Shown here piece by piece: positions 41,945 through 50,247 of a DNA stretch of 64,000 nucleotides (position 1 is its first letter; the number at the start of each line of letters is the position of its first letter). Origin of the DNA: GCA-002708315 sp963676635. GTDB taxonomy: Bacteria; Bacteroidota; Bacteroidia; Bacteroidales; F082. The notes beneath the pieces were generated by a model, which saw nothing but the letters and a program-made list of their open reading frames with translations, was not told the DNA's origin and ran no database searches. The DNA is taken from the NCBI GenBank assembly GCA_963676635.1, contig OY781105.1, positions 806,001 to 870,000 of the forward strand. The letters run 5' to 3'. The translations under genes were made by a program, and so were the position numbers.

Positions 41945-44188
41945 CTACTTACGGGGCTTATCGCTCATATAAAACTCAAGTTTTCCTCCTGCAACGATGT
42001 CATCATGTGTTATGTACATCTTCTTCCAGGATTTACCATTTAGCTTTACCTTGCGGATATAAATATTTTCTCCACCTCCGTTATGTGTAACTATATTAAA
42101 GGATTTACCACTGGCAAGATGGATAACAACATCTTTCAATTGTGGTGAACCAAAGTCATACACACCATTTGCAGGATTAACAGGATAAAAGCCCATTGCT
42201 GAGAACACATACCATGCCGACATCTGTCCGCAGTCTTCATTTCCCGAATATCCTGACGGGCTGTCATTGTAGAGCTCATTGACTATCTTACTGGTATAGT
42301 ACTGTGTCTTCCATGGCTCATCTGTGTAGTTATAAAGATAGGCAATATGGTGACTTGGTTCATTGCCGTGGGCATATTGCCCTATGAATCCTGATGCATT
42401 GCCGTTAACATCATCAGGCCTTGCATTGAGAGTAAAAAATTCATCCAGCTTATCTGTAAAAGCCTGCTCTCCACCCATGAGGGCCTGCAAGCCTGAAATA
42501 TCCTGTGGCACATACCATAAGTACTGCCAACCGTTTCCTTCAGTGAAAGGATAACCTCCATTACCACCATATTTCAGTGGTGAGAAGGGCTCAATCCATT
42601 GTCCGTTGTGATCCTTCGATCTGAAAAAGCCTATATTAGGATCAAACAAATTCTCCACATATTTGCTGCGTTCACTAAAACGGGCAGCATCATCATCAAA
42701 TCCCATCTGCTTAGCCATCTGCGCCACACACCAGTCGTTGTAGCCTATTTCAAGGGCAATAGAAACAGACTGCGTTTCCACATCTTCCGGAAAGTAATGA
42801 TACTTTTCCAGAGTGTTAAAAGCTGAATTCTGATGCGAAGTAGTTGATGAAGCCTTAACAGCCTCATACGCCAGATTATAATCCACTCCCGGAATATTCT
42901 TCTGATATGCATCAACAATAACAGGGATAGCATGGTTTCCAATCATGCAATAAGTTTCCTGTCCCCATAGCTGCCACACAGGAAGGTATCCGTAATCGCT
43001 ATACTGACGCAGCATACTATTGATAAACCCTGCAGTACGAGCCTCCTGCGTAAGAGTATACAATGGATGAGCAGCACGATATGTGTCCCAAAGTGAGAAC
43101 GTACTGTAATGCTTTCCATCAGGGGCATTTTTAAGCTCCCCGTTAGCATCAATATAATCACCATTCACATCCGCAATATTACTTGGGTGAATAAATGCAT
43201 GATACAACGATGTATAGAAAATTGTTTTTTGTCTGGGCGTTCCTTCTATATCAATAACATCAAGTTCCTTGTTCCATAAACTTTCTGCCTGCTTTCTGAT
43301 AGTATCAAAATCGAATCCATTTATTTCTGCCCTTAGATTGTTTTGGGCTCCTTCATAGCTAACGGAGGATAGTCCAACACGAATAACTAATGGATCGTCG
43401 TTGCTACTGAAATGCAGAATGGCTTTGAGGTACTGATGATTTGCTATATCAATATTTTCATAGATACGGTGTCCGGCTTTGATAAGGGTTTGGTCGAAAG
43501 GACGTGAAAACTCTGCACGGAAATACACCTTACGCAGACTTGCCCATCCGGTAATCATACGGTATCCTTCAATGGTATGATCGTCAACAACGCGCACCTG
43601 AGCATCGATGATGCGGCACGACCAGTAGGGGCGTTTTTTATCAAGACTATGATTAAAATCTATCATAAGTGAGTAATCGCCACTATCCTTTGCAGAATAA
43701 CGATGCATTCCGCAATGTTCTGTGGCTGTTAGCTCTGCATTTATTTCAGAGCTTTCTAAAAAAACACTGTAATATCCCGGAGAAGCTTGTTCCTTACTGT
43801 GACTAAATGCTGATGAATAACCGCTATTATTATCTTTACCTACAGCATTCCATGCCGTTTCACCACGATAGGGCATAAATAAAAAGTCAAACAAATCAGC
43901 TACTCCTGTCCCGCTAAGGTGAGTATGACTAAAGCCTATTATTGTGTCATCAGCATAATCATAACCACTACAAGGATCATTGGGAGCCACATCAGTATCA
44001 GGACTAAGCTGAACAAATCCAAAAGGCACTACAGCACCCGGGAAGTTACTACCGGACAGACTAAGACTGTCAATTGAACCGGTCCCTATAAAAGGGTTTA
44101 CATATTGTGCATTACCCGTCGTCTGTGCCAAAGTAGGCAGACTTAAAATCAAGGTAAGGATAACTAAAAGTTTAATATTTTTATTCAT
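41945..44188 (-). CDS. GH92 family alpha-mannosidase
   Basis: The 747-residue exported enzyme starts at an ATG followed by a signal peptide (LLVILTLILSLPTLAQ); an upstream in-frame ATG would add 14 unlikely residues. GH92 marks are YVNPFIGTGS, GSNFPGAVVPFGFVQLSPDT, GFSHTHLSGTG, TFSLWDTYRAAHPLYT, YNGNEDCGQMSAWYVFSAMGFYPV and NEPSHHIAYLYN. GH92 enzymes are Ca2+-dependent exo-alpha-mannosidases, mostly alpha-1,2, acting on N-glycans or mannans. It stands alone, without a SusCD pair. Confidence 0.93.
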   Translation of the reverse strand: MNKNIKLLVILTLILSLPTLAQTTGNAQYVNPFIGTGSIDSLSLSGSNFPGAVVPFGFVQLSPDTDVAPNDPCSGYDYADDTIIGFSHTHLSGTGVADLFDFLFMPYRGETAWNAVGKDNNSGYSSAFSHSKEQASPGYYSVFLESSEINAELTATEHCGMHRYSAKDSGDYSLMIDFNHSLDKKRPYWSCRIIDAQVRVVDDHTIEGYRMITGWASLRKVYFRAEFSRPFDQTLIKAGHRIYENIDIANHQYLKAILHFSSNDDPLVIRVGLSSVSYEGAQNNLRAEINGFDFDTIRKQAESLWNKELDVIDIEGTPRQKTIFYTSLYHAFIHPSNIADVNGDYIDANGELKNAPDGKHYSTFSLWDTYRAAHPLYTLTQEARTAGFINSMLRQYSDYGYLPVWQLWGQETYCMIGNHAIPVIVDAYQKNIPGVDYNLAYEAVKASSTTSHQNSAFNTLEKYHYFPEDVETQSVSIALEIGYNDWCVAQMAKQMGFDDDAARFSERSKYVENLFDPNIGFFRSKDHNGQWIEPFSPLKYGGNGGYPFTEGNGWQYLWYVPQDISGLQALMGGEQAFTDKLDEFFTLNARPDDVNGNASGFIGQYAHGNEPSHHIAYLYNYTDEPWKTQYYTSKIVNELYNDSPSGYSGNEDCGQMSAWYVFSAMGFYPVNPANGVYDFGSPQLKDVVIHLASGKSFNIVTHNGGGENIYIRKVKLNGKSWKKMYITHDDIVAGGKLEFYMSDKPRK

Positions 44189-44209
44189 AGCTGTTTGTTT
44201 ATTATGGCA

Positions 44210-44217
44210 CAAAAATA
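44210..44217 (-). promoter_or_regulatory. -7 box of the GH92 gene
   Basis: TATTTTTG on the minus strand lies 21 bases before the ATG at 44188. It overlaps the alternative upstream start region, supporting the shorter gene. Confidence 0.5.
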
Positions 44218-44275
44218 TAGTATTTGCCAAATATTAAAACATCTGATTTTGTTAATTTTAAAGAAAGTTTCAAAA

Positions 44276-45832
44276 CTATTCAAACAAAGGAACAATATCC
44301 TCAACAACCAACTCCACATTGGCAAGCCACATGCCGGTTTCTTCGTTATTATCCGACGATGTGGTTACAACAACCATATCCAGATCTCTAATAACCATAA
44401 TAAACTGCCCTCCGTATCCCATTGCATAAAAGATATCGTGCTCATTTTCTCCACCGTAAACGGGATTGCTCCACCATGGTGTTTTATCTTTCGAGCGACA
44501 CCACCACTGGTAGCCATAATCATGGAATTCGCTTTCCTCTGTTTGCGGCTTTGTCGAGACTTCAATCCACTCCCGTGGAACAACCTGCTCACCGTTCCAC
44601 ACACCATTATTTAATACCAACAAGCCTATTTTAGCCATATCCACGGGTAACATTGTCAGATCGCTATGGCAGTGCAACACGCCATCTTCTCTTTCCCATG
44701 AGTATTCTTCAATACCAAGCTTGTTAAACAGCACTTCTTTGGCAAGTTCATCAGCTTGCTTTTGCTCCAGCGAATAAATTACACTTCCAAGCAAGTTTGT
44801 ACCATTGTTATTGTATCTGAATTCCTTTCCGGGATCGTGAGCAAGTTGTACACTGAATAATTCTTTTACCAGATCATCAGGAGTATAAACTTCAAAATCA
44901 TCATCTTCTTCAGTTAGTCCGGATGTCATTGTTAACACCTGCTTAAGTGTAATCTTTTCGTTTTCCGGAGTTCTCAAAGAATCATATTGGGGAAAGAAAT
45001 CAAGAACAGGAATATCAACATCCATGTAATTATGCTTATCCAAGGTAATACCCAGTAAAAGAGAAACAACGCTCTTTGTACAGGAGTGGATATTGTGTAA
45101 TGAATCTCTGCCAAAGCCATAAAAATATTCTTCAAGAACAAATTTCTGATCCTTAATAACCAACAAAGACTCTATACGACCAAAATCCTGTCGGATAACT
45201 CTTTTAAGTATATCATAAAATGCTGCTGAATCTTTGACATAATCAAAAACAGAAGCAGATTGAAGCTCATCATAATTAAGAGGCTGGTGATAAGTGTAAG
45301 CTATACATCCGTTTACACCGGGAGGATAAGGCACAAACAATCTGGTAATATCAGTATATTCATCACGAACAAAATCAAGCGTTGATGTATCAGAAGGGTC
45401 ATCAACAACCCAGTGTGCTATTCCATGGATTAATTGATAACTACTGTCAGCAAACCCCTCAAAAATCCCGTGATCGTTAAAAGCAATGGTTATCTTCCTT
45501 GTTGAATCACAGAAGTGAACACTATCGAATTCCCAATAATCATAAAAACGATCATCCCAGATACAACATCCCCTTGCTGCGAAATCGTCATAAGCATCTC
45601 CACTAATATCTATTAAAAGCTCAAGAGTACCATGAGGGTATTTCAATGCTGTTTCAGGCGTTACACGCCACAGTCCGTCCATTGAAACATAATGCTTGCC
45701 GCCAGTATACCCGGTGGTTTCAGAATAATCTGCACTTATATTAAATACATATATATATATAAGGAGTGCCAGCACAACGATGGTAGCAATCGCTGTGATC
45801 GAAATCATAGTTACTTTTCCAACTCTTTTCAT
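44276..45832 (-). CDS. Membrane-anchored beta-lactamase-family serine hydrolase
   Basis: The 518-residue protein starts at ATG 45832, directly followed by a membrane anchor (TMISITAIATIVVLALLIYIYVF). The first ~180 residues form an extra beta-rich domain. The class C beta-lactamase-like part follows, with the SxxK motif in HSCTKSVVSLLLG, the YxN motif in EFRYNNNGTNLLG and a C-terminal MGYGGQFIMVI that replaces KTG. Such proteins are esterases, peptidases or transpeptidase relatives. No true beta-lactamase role is implied. The substrate is unknown. Confidence 0.87.
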   Translation of the reverse strand: MKRVGKVTMISITAIATIVVLALLIYIYVFNISADYSETTGYTGGKHYVSMDGLWRVTPETALKYPHGTLELLIDISGDAYDDFAARGCCIWDDRFYDYWEFDSVHFCDSTRKITIAFNDHGIFEGFADSSYQLIHGIAHWVVDDPSDTSTLDFVRDEYTDITRLFVPYPPGVNGCIAYTYHQPLNYDELQSASVFDYVKDSAAFYDILKRVIRQDFGRIESLLVIKDQKFVLEEYFYGFGRDSLHNIHSCTKSVVSLLLGITLDKHNYMDVDIPVLDFFPQYDSLRTPENEKITLKQVLTMTSGLTEEDDDFEVYTPDDLVKELFSVQLAHDPGKEFRYNNNGTNLLGSVIYSLEQKQADELAKEVLFNKLGIEEYSWEREDGVLHCHSDLTMLPVDMAKIGLLVLNNGVWNGEQVVPREWIEVSTKPQTEESEFHDYGYQWWCRSKDKTPWWSNPVYGGENEHDIFYAMGYGGQFIMVIRDLDMVVVTTSSDNNEETGMWLANVELVVEDIVPLFE

Positions 45833-46069
45833 TTTATCTGTTATTACGGAAAGATCTGCAGAATACTTATAAATTTCAACATCTGCACAAACCCCCAATT
45901 AATTGTTTATTTGGGTATTATAATTCAATATTTGTGCCAAAAAAGGTTTATAATAATATTATCTTAATATATAATCAATTGGTGTCCTTTCAGATACAAC
46001 GAAACCTGCACTATAACTATATATAAAAAAATATTCCTTCTATTCTAAAGTAAGTCTGAAACTTTTTTC

Positions 46070-46077
46070 TACCTTTG
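46070..46077 (+). promoter_or_regulatory. -7 box upstream of the second response regulator
   Basis: TACCTTTG matches TAnnTTTG and would give a leader of about 215 bases. The 465-base gap 45833-46297 also holds a (TAG)5 run at 46191-46205. I see no gene or RNA in it. Confidence 0.4.
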
Positions 46078-46297
46078 CTTCTGATGTTTTATCAGTTGTT
46101 ATTGCAATTGATAATTGGGATATGATTGTTATTTTTTCCCTCTGCATCATCAAAATCAACCAAGCCATAGTTTGTAGCACTAATGTTACAGTAGTAGTAG
46201 TAGTATTGTTTATTTTATAGATAATAAATTTGAAATTCGATTATTAATGATTCTATGCTCAGGCATAGGCATTGACTTCGTATTAAAAAACATTATT

Positions 46298-46705
46298 ATG
46301 GCAATTAATAACGATAAAAACAGGCTTAGGGTTCTGGTTATTGACGATAACCTTTTCAACAGAAAGCTTGCTTGTGCTATCCTCACTGATCATAATATTG
46401 AATATGATATTGCTGAAAATGGCAAAGTTGCGGTTGACTTTTATGAGCAGAACCATTACGATCTCATTCTTATGGATATTCAAATGCCTATTATGAATGG
46501 TATTGAATGTGCTGAGATAATCAGGAAAAAAGAAATGGAGAATAATACGTATACTCCTATTATTGCTGTTACTGCTTTTGCCACAGAATCAGATGAACAG
46601 ACGTGCATGGATGCAGGAATGGATGCTTTTATTACTAAACCATATAAGGCTCCTGATCTTGTTAAAGAAATGAATAAGTATATCGACTTTAAGCCTAATT
46701 ATTAG
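46298..46705 (+). CDS. Stand-alone receiver domain response regulator
   Basis: This 135-residue single receiver domain has IDDN (acidic pocket), the phospho-acceptor Asp in LILMDIQMPIMNG (about Asp62), AVTAFA and the Lys in FITKPYKAP. The ATG at 46298 is chosen since it starts MAINNDKNRLRVLVIDD, while the longer frame adds an unconvincing hydrophobic stretch. This type usually pairs with hybrid histidine kinases, none of which is nearby. It may be read through into the aminotransferase gene. Confidence 0.88.
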   Translation: MAINNDKNRLRVLVIDDNLFNRKLACAILTDHNIEYDIAENGKVAVDFYEQNHYDLILMDIQMPIMNGIECAEIIRKKEMENNTYTPIIAVTAFATESDEQTCMDAGMDAFITKPYKAPDLVKEMNKYIDFKPNY

Positions 46706-46723
46706 TAAGAACATATTTATCTG

Positions 46724-46731
46724 TACTTTTG
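46724..46731 (+). promoter_or_regulatory. -7 box of the aminotransferase gene
   Basis: TACTTTTG, 19 bases before the start codon, matches TAnnTTTG. It suggests a promoter separate from the response regulator. Confidence 0.5.
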
Positions 46732-46750
46732 CACAAAATTTTTATGCAAA

Positions 46751-47950
46751 ATGCAGTTAACGAACAGACAAATTTTTCAGAATAATCTGGCCTTGCCTTC
46801 TATTGTTGCTGACCCCCTTGAGATTGTCTCTGCCGATGGGATCTACTTATATACTGATTCAAATGAAAGATACACTGACCTTGTCTCTGGTGTGTCTGTC
46901 AGTAATCTGGGTCACTCTAATCCGCTTATAAAAGAAGCCGTTAACCAACAGGTTGATAAGTACATGCACCTTATGGTTTATGGCAAATATATACAATCAC
47001 CTCAGGTAAAGCTTACTAAAGCGCTTACTGATATCCTTCCTGAGAGTTTAAATTCAGTGTATCTTGTTAATTCTGGTAGTGAAGCCGTTGAGGGTGCTCT
47101 TAAACTAGCCAAACGTGTAACCGGTCGCGCTGAAATACTTGCTTTCAATAACGCATATCATGGTAGCACTCATGGCGCTATGAGTGTGCTGGGATGTGAG
47201 GAGATGAAATATGCATACAGACCCCTGCTTCCTGGTATTACTTTCTGTGAATTCAACAATTTTGATACTGTTAATAAGATTACTACTAATACTGCTTGTA
47301 TTATTATGGAACCCGTTCAGACAGAAGCTGGTGTTATTCTGCCTGATCCTGAATGGATTAATGCCATTCGCGAAAAGTGTACAGCAACAGGAACTATTTT
47401 GATATTTGATGAGATTCAGATGGGCTTTGGCAGATCGGGTGATATCTTTGCTTTTCAGAAGCTAAACGTCACTCCTGATATCCTGTGCCTTGCTAAGGCT
47501 ATGGGAGCCGGTATGCCTATTGGGGCATTTATCTCATCTGCTGAAAATATGAAGACCCTGACAAATAATCCGATTCTGGGTCATATTACTACTTTCGGAG
47601 GGCATCCTGTTTGTGCTGCTGCAGCCTATAAGGGACTGCAGATTCTTCAGGACGAACAGCTGCATATACATGCTAATGAAAAAGGTGAACAGTTTGTTAA
47701 GGCTCTTGAGAAACATGATTCTGTTAAAGAAATCAGACAAATTGGACTGATGATTGGTGTTGAGCTGCATCATAATCACGATGTACCTTCTCTGCTAAAG
47801 ATATTCCAAAAGAATAAGCTTATTGTTGATCAGTTTCTGTTTAACACCCACAGTTTCCGTATTGCTCCTCCTCTGATCATTACCTCAGAACAGATTGAGG
47901 AAACAGTACAGACAATAATCATGAGTCTGGATGAACAAATTACCAGATAA
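46751..47950 (+). CDS. Class III PLP-dependent aminotransferase
   Basis: The 399-residue enzyme has the class III fold: VSGVSVSNLGHSNPLI, VNSGSEAVEGALKLAKRVTGR, AYHGSTHGAMSVLG, EPVQTEAGVILP, the motif LIFDEIQMGFGRSGDIFAFQ and the PLP lysine in DILCLAKAMGAGMPIGAF (about Lys249). It is of the acetylornithine/ornithine/aspartate-aminotransferase-like group. The donor is uncertain because no biosynthetic genes adjoin it. The aat gene starts directly after its stop, so the two are likely cotranscribed. Confidence 0.9.
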   Translation: MQLTNRQIFQNNLALPSIVADPLEIVSADGIYLYTDSNERYTDLVSGVSVSNLGHSNPLIKEAVNQQVDKYMHLMVYGKYIQSPQVKLTKALTDILPESLNSVYLVNSGSEAVEGALKLAKRVTGRAEILAFNNAYHGSTHGAMSVLGCEEMKYAYRPLLPGITFCEFNNFDTVNKITTNTACIIMEPVQTEAGVILPDPEWINAIREKCTATGTILIFDEIQMGFGRSGDIFAFQKLNVTPDILCLAKAMGAGMPIGAFISSAENMKTLTNNPILGHITTFGGHPVCAAAAYKGLQILQDEQLHIHANEKGEQFVKALEKHDSVKEIRQIGLMIGVELHHNHDVPSLLKIFQKNKLIVDQFLFNTHSFRIAPPLIITSEQIEETVQTIIMSLDEQITR

Positions 47951-48649
47951 ATGCCCATTTACCAGTTACCGGATGATATATTGTTCCCCAATCCTGCTGA
48001 TGCTGAACCAGACGGACTGCTGGCAGTTGGCGGCGACCTGAGTGCTGAGCGAATAGTGGCAGCTTATAGTCTGGGTATTTTCCCATGGTATTCTGATGGT
48101 GAACCTGTTCTGTGGTGGTCGCCAGACCCAAGAATGGTATTATATCCCAAAGACTTTAAAGTCTCGAAAACATTAAGAAGAACAATTAACAACGGGAAAT
48201 TTGAAGTGAAATTCGATAGTAATTTCAAATCCGTAATTGAGATGTGCGCTGATACACCAAGAAAAGGACAGGATGGTCTCACATGGATTACTAAGGAAAT
48301 GAAGGAAGCTTATACTAACCTGCACAAACTTTGCATTGCGCACTCTGTGGAAACGTATTTACATGAAAGGCTTGTTGGTGGCTTATATGGCTTATCACTG
48401 GGAGGTTGTTTTTTTGGTGAGTCGATGTTCCACAAAGAAACCGACGCCTCAAAGGTAGCGCTTTATCATCTGGTTAACAAAATGTTAGATTGGGATTTTG
48501 ATTTTATCGACGTGCAACAAGAAACCGATCATCTGAAAAGCCTTGGCGCAATAGCTATCAATAGAAAAGATTTCTTACTTTTGCTTAATAAGTCATTGCA
48601 TCGCAAGAGCAATATAGGAAAGTGGGATTTTATAACTCAAACAGTCTGA
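47951..48649 (+). CDS. aat: Leucyl/phenylalanyl-tRNA-protein transferase
   Basis: The 232-residue product shows the Aat signatures FPNPADAEPDGLLAVGGDLSAERIVAAYSLGIFPWY, VLWWSPDPRMVL, the GLYGLSLGGCFFGESMF block and DFIDVQQETDHLKSLGA. It adds Leu or Phe to proteins with N-terminal Arg or Lys, marking them for ClpS/ClpAP. It begins immediately after the aminotransferase gene. No clpS gene is adjacent. Confidence 0.95.
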   Translation: MPIYQLPDDILFPNPADAEPDGLLAVGGDLSAERIVAAYSLGIFPWYSDGEPVLWWSPDPRMVLYPKDFKVSKTLRRTINNGKFEVKFDSNFKSVIEMCADTPRKGQDGLTWITKEMKEAYTNLHKLCIAHSVETYLHERLVGGLYGLSLGGCFFGESMFHKETDASKVALYHLVNKMLDWDFDFIDVQQETDHLKSLGAIAINRKDFLLLLNKSLHRKSNIGKWDFITQTV

Positions 48650-48682
48650 GTGTTTATCTGAATCGTCATTGAAATTATAGAA

Positions 48683-49156
48683 ATGGAATCAAAAAAAGTA
48701 TACATGCTAAAGGCCATTAATCTGGCTATGTCAAATGTTGATGCAGGAAAAGGCGGACCTTTTGGTGCAGTAATAGTAAAAGACGGAGAAATTGTGGGTA
48801 CAGGCTCAAATCTTGTATCCGATACTAATGATCCTACTGCACATGCCGAGATTGTAGCTATTAGAGAAGCAACGAAAAATCTGGGCACTTTTGACCTTAG
48901 CGGATGTGAAATTTATTCCAGCTGCGAACCATGCCCTATGTGTCTGGGAGCTATTTACTGGGCACACCTTGATAAGCTATATTACGCCGCAACTAAAGAC
49001 GATGCTGCTAAAGCAGAGTTTGATGATTCACATATTTACAGTGAAATTGCTCTTCCTAAAGATAAAAGGAGTATCCCATCACTGCAGCTTCATCGTGATG
49101 AAGCTCTGAAGGTTTTCGAAGCTTGGTTAAAAAGTGAGAATAAAATTAACTACTAA
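48683..49156 (+). CDS. guaD: Guanine deaminase-like cytidine deaminase family enzyme
   Basis: The 157-residue protein has the zinc site HAEIVAIREA (His and catalytic Glu) and SSCEPCPMCLGAIYWA (PCxxC). The C-terminal part, YAATKDDAAKAEFDDSHIYSEIALP followed by EALKVFEAWLKSENKINY, is typical of the small B. subtilis GuaD-type guanine deaminase rather than TadA. It would convert guanine to xanthine. A wider nucleobase range cannot be excluded. It lies 33 bases after aat. Confidence 0.88.
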   Translation: MESKKVYMLKAINLAMSNVDAGKGGPFGAVIVKDGEIVGTGSNLVSDTNDPTAHAEIVAIREATKNLGTFDLSGCEIYSSCEPCPMCLGAIYWAHLDKLYYAATKDDAAKAEFDDSHIYSEIALPKDKRSIPSLQLHRDEALKVFEAWLKSENKINY

Positions 49157-49247
49157 AAATCCCTGCATAAACTGAATATCGACAGACTCTAACAACCACA
49201 CAACCAAATAAGGCAAAACCTAACTTTTAAACTATGTAAATTGAGCT

Positions 49248-49706
49248 TTAAATCTTAAAGTGCCTGTCAATTTCTCTTTTGTGGTCTTTTTCCTTGAGAG
49301 CATTGCGTTTATCATAAAAATGTTTTCCTCTTGCTACTGCTATTTCTAATTTAGCAAGACCCTTATCATTTATGAACAGCACCAATGGAATTATTGTCAT
49401 GCTTTTTTCTTTAACCTTTATATGAAGCTTGCGTAACTCACGCTTATTAAGCAACAACTTACGATCGCGCTTAGCCAGATGGTTATTATAAGTACCATAT
49501 GAGTATTCACTGATATGAATGCCTCTTGCGAAAAGCTCGCCCCCTTCAAAATAGCAATATGAATCAGCAAGACTGGCTTTTCCTCCTCTGATTGACTTAA
49601 TCTCTGTCCCCGTAAGGACAATACCTGCAACCATCTTCTCAACAACGTAATACTCCCACGAAGCTCTTTTATTCTTTATTCTGATATTATTTTGCATATA
49701 GTGCAT
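49248..49706 (-). CDS. smpB: SsrA-binding protein SmpB
   Basis: The 152-residue protein has the SmpB core: NIRIKNKRASWEYYVVEKMVAGIVLTGTEIKSIRGGKASLADSY, HISEYSYGTYNNH, RKLLLNKRELRKL, and the basic C-terminal tail GKHFYDKRNALKEKDHKREIDRHFK that enters the ribosome. It binds tmRNA in trans-translation; no tmRNA gene is visible here. A second ATG three codons in (49697) is equally possible. Confidence 0.96.
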   Translation of the reverse strand: MHYMQNNIRIKNKRASWEYYVVEKMVAGIVLTGTEIKSIRGGKASLADSYCYFEGGELFARGIHISEYSYGTYNNHLAKRDRKLLLNKRELRKLHIKVKEKSMTIIPLVLFINDKGLAKLEIAVARGKHFYDKRNALKEKDHKREIDRHFKI

Positions 49707-49723
49707 CAGGTTTTAATCTTTTG

Positions 49724-49731
49724 CAAAGTTA
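49724..49731 (-). promoter_or_regulatory. -7 box of smpB
   Basis: TAACTTTG on the minus strand, 17 bases before the start, matches TAnnTTTG. Confidence 0.5.
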
Positions 49732-49795
49732 TGATTAATATTTATTACTTAAACAAATAGTCTGCTTACTTCCTACTCCCTGAAGTTTCACCAAC

Positions 49796-50035
49796 CATTC
49801 CCACAGCAACAATCACTCATTCACACAGCAACAATTGCCCCTCCCCTCTTGTGTAATTAACACTCTGATGCGCATCAAAATTATTTCTGATGCGCATCAG
49901 GATTGTTTCTGATGCGCATCAGGATTGTTTTTGATGCGCATCAGAATGGTAATACCACAAAAGGAAAATGGGAATGACACAAAAGAAAATTAGTAACAAC
50001 ACAAAAGGAAATTGGTAACAATACAAGAAGTTAAA
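49796..50035. repeat. 22-bp-periodic repeat block upstream of pyrB
   Basis: Three repeat types share an exact 22-bp period. Type A is CATTCMCACAGCAACAAT at 49796 and 49818. Type B is the palindrome CTGATGCGCATCAG plus an 8-base spacer at 49865, 49887, 49909 and 49931. Type C is a degenerate GGTAACAACACAAAAGGAAAT-like unit at 49948, 49970, 49992 and 50014. The block ends about 60 bases upstream of the pyrB -7 box. Confidence 0.85.
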
Positions 50036-50096
50036 ATTGTTAGTAACTAATATGTTTTTTTTAATAACATTAAATCATTATTAACTTTAAATGAAA

Positions 50097-50104
50097 TATC
50101 TTTG
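50097..50104 (+). promoter_or_regulatory. -7 box of the pyrBI promoter
   Basis: TATCTTTG matches TAnnTTTG and gives a leader of roughly 135 bases that holds a hairpin and an intrinsic terminator. Confidence 0.6.
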
Positions 50105-50113
50105 TACCCTGAT

Positions 50114-50176
50114 ATGAATGTAATTTTTATAATCAGAAGACAGAGAACACTTTCTGCTTTAATAGCAGAAACTTAA
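50114..50176 (+). CDS. Possible pyrBI leader peptide (20 aa)
   Basis: A short ORF (begins MNVIFIIRRQ, ends LIAET) stops 8 bases before the 5' arm of the terminator in the pyrB leader. A ribosome on its stop codon would cover that arm. It lacks a visible ribosome-binding site and its ATG is only a few bases after the expected transcription start, so it may not be translated. Confidence 0.35.
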   Translation: MNVIFIIRRQRTLSALIAET

Positions 50177-50217
50177 TAATTTACAGACGGTTGATTTGTT
50201 TCAGCCGTCTTTTTTTT
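50151..50217 (+). promoter_or_regulatory. pyrBI attenuator: hairpin plus intrinsic terminator
   Basis: Hairpin 1 (TTTCTGCT / AGCAGAAA, 50151-50171) is followed by a 10-bp terminator stem (AGACGGTTGA / TCAGCCGTCT, one G-U pair, 50185-50210). A run of eight T follows, 30 bases before the pyrB ATG. A strong terminator ahead of the first gene implies regulated read-through, as in enterobacterial pyrBI. Confidence 0.75.
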
Positions 50218-50247
50218 GATCTTTATTAAACCATTAACAATAAAATT

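Noticed and set aside
42363..43100. Short ORFs opposite and within the GH92 gene
   Set aside because: They overlap conserved GH92 motifs in other frames and lack start signals.
45833..45898. TTG start extending the serine hydrolase by 22 residues
   Set aside because: The ATG at 45832 places the membrane anchor directly at the N-terminus, as expected; the extension adds no recognisable sequence.
46191..46205. (TAG)5 microsatellite
   Set aside because: It is a short simple repeat in non-coding DNA more than 90 bases from the gene start; nothing ties it to regulation.
49157..49247. tmRNA or small RNA near smpB
   Set aside because: No tmRNA acceptor-like ends, tag-coding region or stable stem is seen in the adjoining gaps.
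49865..49944. Possible CRISPR array
   Set aside because: The repeats are 22 bp apart and nearly contiguous with an 8-base spacer of almost constant sequence; there are no unique spacers and no cas genes.
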